DNA of 9,159 nt from contig DUGD01000057.1 in assembly GCA_013331575.1 (NCBI GenBank), forward strand, positions 1 through 9,159, read 5' to 3'. Of the stretch, positions 4,925 through 9,159 are shown piece by piece (positions within the stretch are counted from its first letter, which is position 1; each line of letters begins with the position of its first letter). Origin of the DNA: Candidatus Woesearchaeota archaeon (GTDB lineage: Archaea; Nanobdellota; Nanobdellia; Woesearchaeales; UBA525). The notes beneath the pieces are model-generated. The model saw only the letters and a list, made by a program, of their open reading frames with translations, did not search any database and had not been told where the DNA came from. A program made the translations under genes and the position numbers.

Positions 4925-7870
4925 TCATTTCACCTGCACAGTCGTCGATTTCTCGACTGCGTAATCGTACTCTACGACCGCGATGAACGATCGTGTCACC
5001 GCGTCGCCTTGCGCCACCATCGCGAACGCTTCTTCGGCGGACTCCCGCGGTATCTCGAGCTTACAGGTGATGCTCGACCAACCGATGTTCTTATCCACGC
5101 CCTCGTTGATGAAGACGAAGTCGGTGTAGGTCGGTTCGCGCTCATCCTGGTACGGCTCGCGGGAAAGTTGGCGGGTGCATTCGCTGAGCACGAACGGTTG
5201 CGGCACCTTGAGTTCGATGCGTTTCACGCGCTGGATGGTGCCGCCGGTATCCCATCCATTGTCGATGGTCAAGCCTATCTGCGATCCCGGCATCATGATA
5301 GGGTCTTTGTCCGGGCGGACGAGGAGCGGCATCGAACTGCCGCCCATGCCTACGCGGACGGGACCGCTCGTGTATGTCGCGACTGATTCCGCCGGGATGC
5401 CGAGCACTTTCTGCACGCTCTGTCCTTGCCGCGCTATGTTGCGCGCCCGTTCCTCATCCACGAAGTGGTATGGGATGTACGCCCATGTCTCGAAGGGGAA
5501 TGATGCTCCTGATTTCACGGTGTACGTGCCGGTCTTCGGCATCGGAGGGAATGTGCATTGGAACCCTTGCGTGGTACTGTATATTATCTCCATTGTGGGA
5601 GGATCGACCATCGCGGGGCTCGCCAGTTTCGATTCTATCGCGCATGATGGAGTCACGAGGATGGATTCGCCGATGAACGATTTCGCCTTCACCTCTCCCA
5701 CGATCACTATCTCGGAGTCGTTGACCGTCACCTGTTTATCGACGGAGTATAGGTTCTCTATGGTGACACCTAAGGGTTGTTTCTTGTTCTCCTCCACCTT
5801 CCCGGTGTAGTACGCCCCCGGATTCTTCGCTTGATCGGCAAGGGCCATCCATCGCTTGCCCGTCTTCATGAACAGCTCTTGGAGGCGCTCGACAGTGCCT
5901 ACGACGCCGGTTTTCGCGTCGACTCCGTCTATCGTGACGTTCGGGATCATCGCCATGGCCTTGGTGAAGAGGAAAATGATGATGATGATCATCGGTATCG
6001 CGATGACCACGAGTTTGAACGCGCGCAGCATCGCCGCCGCATTCCCATCGGGATAATCATCCTCCATGCGCCGGAGCGAGTAGAGGAGCCATGGCGATAC
6101 CATCACAGTGATGTATATCGTCGCGTAGTAGAGGTCAAGGTTCGTATCGAAGCCCGGGAAGAGCCCGTGCAAGTATGTCATGACGCCGGGCAATGAATAG
6201 ACTACGATAGAGCCTGCGAGAAGCATCGCGGCGATCTTGAGATTCTGTTTCTTCTGCTCTCCAGGCGATCCTTCTCCATCAGTCCCTTTGAAGAATATCC
6301 AGTAGAGTACACCGAGCACGAGATAGACGCCGAACGTGATCGTGAGCACCGCGGTGAGGTTGACCGTTCCACTGCTGTAGAAATATCTGAGCGTGACAAG
6401 GTGCACTATGTATGCGATACCGGCGTAAAGGCCATAGGGCGAGTTCTTGAACTCGAGGTATGCGTGCTTCTTGAAGAAGAGTATGACCCCGATGAACAAG
6501 AGCACGAGAGTGATCATCCACGCCCATGTGCCGAAATCCCCGAGCACCCCTGTGAGCGCGAAGATGATACCGTACATGACGAATAACCACAGGAATCCCG
6601 CGAAGCCAGAGACGTTCTCGATGTCCTGTTTGATGCGCTCCGCTTTCTCCTGCGCTTTCTTCGCTTTCTCCGCTGCCTTCTTCTCCTCGTGCTTCTTGAC
6701 AAGAGGATGGAATATGACGCCCGCACCACCGTACTTACGGGCTGAAGCGCCCCAAGCCGAGTTTCTCTCAGCCTCCTCTTGCGCTTTCGCTTTCGTCTCT
6801 TCGGCCTCTTTTTGCGCATCGGACTGTGTCTTCGCCGCGACCTTATTGGCGGCGGTGACACCGGAGTTCATCTTTTGAGTCTTCTCATTGAGCGTATCGA
6901 TCTGTTTTTGCATCATGTCGGATCCGACTTTGTTGACCGCCATGACACCTGCGACGACTGCGCCGGCAGGATTCGCGAGAGCAGCAGCTTCTGCACCCAT
7001 GCCGGCCATTCCCGCTGCTGCAGCACCACGCGCCGCGGCGCCTCGTGCCACTGCGGCTCCGCCGCCCCTGACCATCAATCCTTCCCCGCCGGTTCTCACC
7101 GCTCCCATGGTGGCTTTCGCACCATCGACTATCGCCATCGCGTCTTCGGCAGAGGCGCCTGTCGAGCCAGTGATTCCACCGATGACAGCTCCTCGTTTAC
7201 CACCAGTCATCGCGCCAGCGGCTGCGCCACGCACACCGGGCATGATACCTACACGGCCGCCTTCGCCAGCGACCACATCTTGCAGCTCCTCCTCGAGTTT
7301 GGCAGCGACTCTCTGTTCTAGTTCAGCGGTCTTCTCAAGCTCTTCGGCGGTGCGCTCCTGCGCTTCCGCTGCCCGTTCTTGCGCATCATCAGTGCGCTGT
7401 CCGGCGCGTTGGTCCATGCCTGCCGGCGGGTACGCTACCGGTGCCGCTACGGGCGGGACTCTGATAGGAGGCACCGATCCTTGCGGGGCTATTCCTGTCG
7501 CGGCGGGAGGTGGAGCGGTTGTCTCGCGCTGTCCACGACCGAACATCCTGCCGAGGAAACCTCCTCTGTTCGCCTTGCTCGCTTTGATATCCTCTTCGAG
7601 CGTCACGAATTGGACGAACGCTTGCGCGAATGTCGCGTAGAGCGCGTCGTATTCCGCTTCGTTCGGCGAGTATCCTCCCGTCTTGCTATCGTAGTTGAGC
7701 GTTCTCCAGAATTTGTTGCTGTACACGGTCACGCTGCTCTCCCATGGCGTCCCTTTCGCGCTTGCAAGAGAGCTGTTGAACCAGTTCCTGAATCCCTCGT
7801 AGTCGCTCCTTTTCGCTCGGTTGCGGAGTTGCGCGAGAACGGCGTCCCGTGATGGTTTAGAGAATGCCAT
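4925..7870 (-). CDS. Seven-span membrane protein with coiled-coil N-terminus and Cys ectodomain; VirB6-like candidate
   Basis: The 981-aa product is not a family I can name from sequence. Residues 1-95 look like a small helical domain. Residues 115-150 are Pro/Ala-rich, and 155-200 is a Glu/Ala coiled coil. Residues 205-315 form a Gly/Ala-rich stretch with glycine-zipper spacing (GAAAGAMTGGKRGAVIGG at 215-232). Further charged coils lie at 320-370 and 392-418. Seven hydrophobic segments follow at about 422-440, 447-466, 479-497, 503-527, 545-567, 578-598 and 617-637. The final 340 residues are beta-rich with Cys743/Cys772 and Cys898/Cys936. With an odd number of spans, a cytoplasmic N-terminus would put this region outside. 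Its end, VEYDY...TTVQVK, resembles the end of the beta module in the adjacent lipoprotein (SYIYKASAKMPISI). A long polytopic protein directly upstream of a transglycosylase suggests a VirB6/TrbL-like channel subunit, but membrane topology is weak evidence. GTGAT (7876-7880) lies five bases before the ATG. An S-layer or export component is an alternative. Confidence 0.92.
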   Translation of the reverse strand: MAFSKPSRDAVLAQLRNRAKRSDYEGFRNWFNSSLASAKGTPWESSVTVYSNKFWRTLNYDSKTGGYSPNEAEYDALYATFAQAFVQFVTLEEDIKASKANRGGFLGRMFGRGQRETTAPPPAATGIAPQGSVPPIRVPPVAAPVAYPPAGMDQRAGQRTDDAQERAAEAQERTAEELEKTAELEQRVAAKLEEELQDVVAGEGGRVGIMPGVRGAAAGAMTGGKRGAVIGGITGSTGASAEDAMAIVDGAKATMGAVRTGGEGLMVRGGGAAVARGAAARGAAAAGMAGMGAEAAALANPAGAVVAGVMAVNKVGSDMMQKQIDTLNEKTQKMNSGVTAANKVAAKTQSDAQKEAEETKAKAQEEAERNSAWGASARKYGGAGVIFHPLVKKHEEKKAAEKAKKAQEKAERIKQDIENVSGFAGFLWLFVMYGIIFALTGVLGDFGTWAWMITLVLLFIGVILFFKKHAYLEFKNSPYGLYAGIAYIVHLVTLRYFYSSGTVNLTAVLTITFGVYLVLGVLYWIFFKGTDGEGSPGEQKKQNLKIAAMLLAGSIVVYSLPGVMTYLHGLFPGFDTNLDLYYATIYITVMVSPWLLYSLRRMEDDYPDGNAAAMLRAFKLVVIAIPMIIIIIFLFTKAMAMIPNVTIDGVDAKTGVVGTVERLQELFMKTGKRWMALADQAKNPGAYYTGKVEENKKQPLGVTIENLYSVDKQVTVNDSEIVIVGEVKAKSFIGESILVTPSCAIESKLASPAMVDPPTMEIIYSTTQGFQCTFPPMPKTGTYTVKSGASFPFETWAYIPYHFVDEERARNIARQGQSVQKVLGIPAESVATYTSGPVRVGMGGSSMPLLVRPDKDPIMMPGSQIGLTIDNGWDTGGTIQRVKRIELKVPQPFVLSECTRQLSREPYQDEREPTYTDFVFINEGVDKNIGWSSITCKLEIPRESAEEAFAMVAQGDAVTRSFIAVVEYDYAVEKSTTVQVK
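4930..4935 (-). promoter_or_regulatory. Shine-Dalgarno sequence of the hydrolase gene
   Basis: AGGTGA on the minus strand lies five bases before the ATG at 4924 and inside the last codons of the upstream 981-aa gene. It matches the 16S rRNA 3' end used by both archaea and bacteria (GGAGGTGAT complement). It supports the ATG at 4924 over the TTG at 4825, where I see only a weak GGAT, and it indicates translational coupling of the two genes. Confidence 0.75.
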
Positions 7871-7875
7871 GCGCT

Positions 7876-7880
7876 ATCAC
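7876..7880 (-). promoter_or_regulatory. Shine-Dalgarno sequence of the 981-aa gene
   Basis: GTGAT on the minus strand sits five bases upstream of the ATG at 7870 and matches the GGTGAT part of the extended ribosome-binding consensus. It fits this ATG, the first in the frame. Confidence 0.5.
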
Positions 7881-8098
7881 TATCGGTACGTTGGGGTCAG
7901 CCACTTGCTTAATGTAGGGTATTCATCGACGAGTCTGGGACGGCTCGCGTAGGAGACTAGTATCGGAATATTGTATCGGAATATTTCGGATAACGATGAA
8001 ACTCGGACAACGGGAAACAGCGTTTCGATGCTGTTCATAACGACAGTGTTCGCATTCACCGTAATACCACTCACCGCAAAATCCTCGAAAAGAGTCAC
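7880..8098 (-). CDS. Doubtful 72-codon ORF in a GTGA overlap
   Basis: The frame opens with GTG at 8098, overlapping the TGA stop of the preceding gene as GTGA, and ends with TAG nine bases before the ATG of the 981-aa gene. This tight packing is typical of translationally coupled genes. The predicted peptide is soluble, with no signal peptide, membrane span, cysteine or recognisable motif. Against coding: codon third positions are less C/G-biased than in the neighbours, there is no ribosome-binding site, and a 12-bp repeat with a 13-bp period (7961-7985) runs through the frame, which would shift the reading phase between copies. An in-frame internal ATG (8038) gives a shorter version. It may instead be an intergenic spacer with regulatory sequence. 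Confidence 0.33.
   Translation of the reverse strand: MTLFEDFAVSGITVNANTVVMNSIETLFPVVRVSSLSEIFRYNIPILVSYASRPRLVDEYPTLSKWLTPTYR
7961..7985. repeat. Perfect 12-bp direct repeat, period 13
   Basis: TATCGGAATATT occurs at 7961-7972 and again at 7974-7985 with one base between copies; a partial third copy, TCGGATA, follows directly. Each copy contains the palindrome AATATT. It is located about 90 to 115 bp upstream of the ATG of the 981-aa gene, in the most A+T-rich part of the spacer. A binding site or an internal promoter region are possible roles. It could also be a simple slippage duplication. Confidence 0.6.
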
Positions 8099-9159
8099 AC
8101 CAACTCGATCTTGAGCTCTGCGATGTCTAAGCGATCGGTATGCGGAGCGACCATGATAGTGTTCGGTCCGGGAGTAAGTATCCCTGGGTCGATGACCGCT
8201 TGCCATGCGTAATCGCCGGTCGCGAATGATTGCACGAAACCGTTGAGCACCACTTCACCGGTCTTCTGGTTCCTGTAATCGGTGAATGTCATGGTGACGC
8301 GCAACTGTCCTTGCCCAGCGTCGAGTGTATCGTACATCTCGCGTGGGAGGTTGAAGTAGTAGGTCGGATACTCCTGTTCGCGCTGCCTGACGACGAGCTT
8401 GATACGGTCGATGACGTACTGCCCGCCTTGGCTCGCGAAGAGCACGCGATTCTCGCCCACGCGCAACTGCTCACGGGCGACGTCCGTCTTGAAGAGCACG
8501 CCGCAGTCGGGGAAGCCGCTGTAGAGCACGTTCGGGACCTCTTGCGTCGTGTTGTCGGCGTTGCGTACGGTCTGCGAGTTGAGGTGGACGACCAAACGAC
8601 CGGCCTTCTTGATGTCGCACTCGGGCACGAACTGGAGTTGCGCGCTCTCGAACATGCCTATCTCTTCCTCTTTGATTGTGAAAGTCTGAGCGGCGATTGA
8701 TGCTGAAGCATCGATGACATCCGCGGAGACCATGATGTTATGCAAGTAGTACGTGTTGGAGCGCCAGAAGGACCATCCTGCGTCGCCGACACTGAAGACG
8801 AGCTCGTTCTTCCCGTCCTTGAGGTAATCGAGCGCGAGCGGGATGGGCGCGGGACTGCGCTCTCGTACCGGTCGTTCATAGATGAGGCGGCCGTTGAGGA
8901 GGACGCGGAGCGGTCCGTCGCCGGGCTGGTCTACGTTGAAACTGAGAAGGAAGTTACGGCCGCTTTCGCGGTCGCCTTCGAAATCGATCGTGATGTCGCG
9001 TTTCGCGAACACACCATTTTTTGCCGAGGCCGATTCGATGGTCTTGAGTTCTACGGTGTTGATGGCGGTATAGATGGTAGCTGTCGGGATGTTATGGTCC
9101 AATAAAGTGGATTTCTGCAATCGTAGCGTACCCGGAGTCTCGCTCATGATGAGCACCGG
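8095..9159 (-). CDS. Beta-sandwich repeat protein, 5' end cut by the window
   Basis: The frame is open to the window edge at 9159 and ends with TGA at 8095. GTG (9156) and ATG (9147) lie near the edge but neither has visible upstream context, so the true start is probably outside. About 354 codons are present, numbered here from the GTG at 9156. The sequence is beta-rich, without membrane span or enzyme motif. It appears to contain three successive units of similar plan at about 66-147, 155-257 and 264-353. Each has an LxVxLN-like strand and ends in a GxN turn, then a strand of the form IxxIxVxxx (LKDGKNELVFSV with HNIMVSADV; LRVGENRVLFA with DRIKLVV; LTPGPNTIMVA with AELKIEL). This suggests tandem jelly-roll carbohydrate- or protein-binding domains outside the cell. 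Two cysteines (180, 218) lie in the middle unit. A signal peptide or membrane anchor would be expected beyond the edge. It is presumably first in, or early in, the operon containing the 981- and 1142-aa genes. Confidence 0.87.
   Translation of the reverse strand, partial: PVLIMSETPGTLRLQKSTLLDHNIPTATIYTAINTVELKTIESASAKNGVFAKRDITIDFEGDRESGRNFLLSFNVDQPGDGPLRVLLNGRLIYERPVRERSPAPIPLALDYLKDGKNELVFSVGDAGWSFWRSNTYYLHNIMVSADVIDASASIAAQTFTIKEEEIGMFESAQLQFVPECDIKKAGRLVVHLNSQTVRNADNTTQEVPNVLYSGFPDCGVLFKTDVAREQLRVGENRVLFASQGGQYVIDRIKLVVRQREQEYPTYYFNLPREMYDTLDAGQGQLRVTMTFTDYRNQKTGEVVLNGFVQSFATGDYAWQAVIDPGILTPGPNTIMVAPHTDRLDIAELKIELV

Noticed and set aside
6888..7640. 250-codon plus-strand frame rich in Ala, Pro and Ser
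   Set aside because: It mirrors the Gly/Ala and coiled-coil coding region of the membrane protein; low complexity explains it.

Overview
The window is about 9.2 kb of G+C-moderate DNA in which every credible gene lies on the minus strand. It most likely comes from an archaeon, possibly a DPANN-type lineage. The evidence is a BRE/TATA-like promoter in front of the last gene, Shine-Dalgarno sequences of the GGTGA/GTGAT type, and lipoproteins whose NKGA...YDP ectodomain I associate, from memory only, with DPANN genomes. A candidate-phylum bacterium cannot be excluded from sequence alone.

In the direction of transcription (9159 down to 1) the layout is as follows. (1) 9159-8095 is the 3' end of a gene for an extracellular-looking beta-sandwich protein with three repeats. 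(2) 8098-7880 is a doubtful 72-codon ORF that starts in a GTGA overlap with the previous stop. (3) 7870-4925 encodes a 981-aa membrane protein with a coiled-coil and Gly/Ala-rich N-terminal half, seven predicted membrane spans and a Cys-containing beta-rich C-terminal ectodomain. (4) 4924-1496, starting directly after the previous stop codon, encodes an 1142-aa lipoprotein that carries a lytic transglycosylase (SLT) domain and a C-terminal DUF2272 domain. (5) 1495-1162 is a 334-bp intergenic region rich in inverted and direct repeats, with a promoter at its 1209-1223 end. (6) 1161-1 is the 5' part of a second lipoprotein gene. The 387 residues seen are a clear paralogue of the N-terminal third of the 1142-aa protein.

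The polytopic protein followed by a two-domain peptidoglycan hydrolase resembles the VirB6-VirB1 pair of type IV secretion/conjugation loci, for example orf15-orf14 of Tn916, where VirB1 is also a transglycosylase plus a papain-like hydrolase. My working reading is a cell-surface apparatus for contact with, or DNA/protein transfer across, a murein-containing envelope. It shares one Cys-stabilised ectodomain family across at least two lipoproteins and probably the membrane protein. This is an inference. No ATPase, coupling protein or relaxase lies inside the window, and the flanks would decide it.
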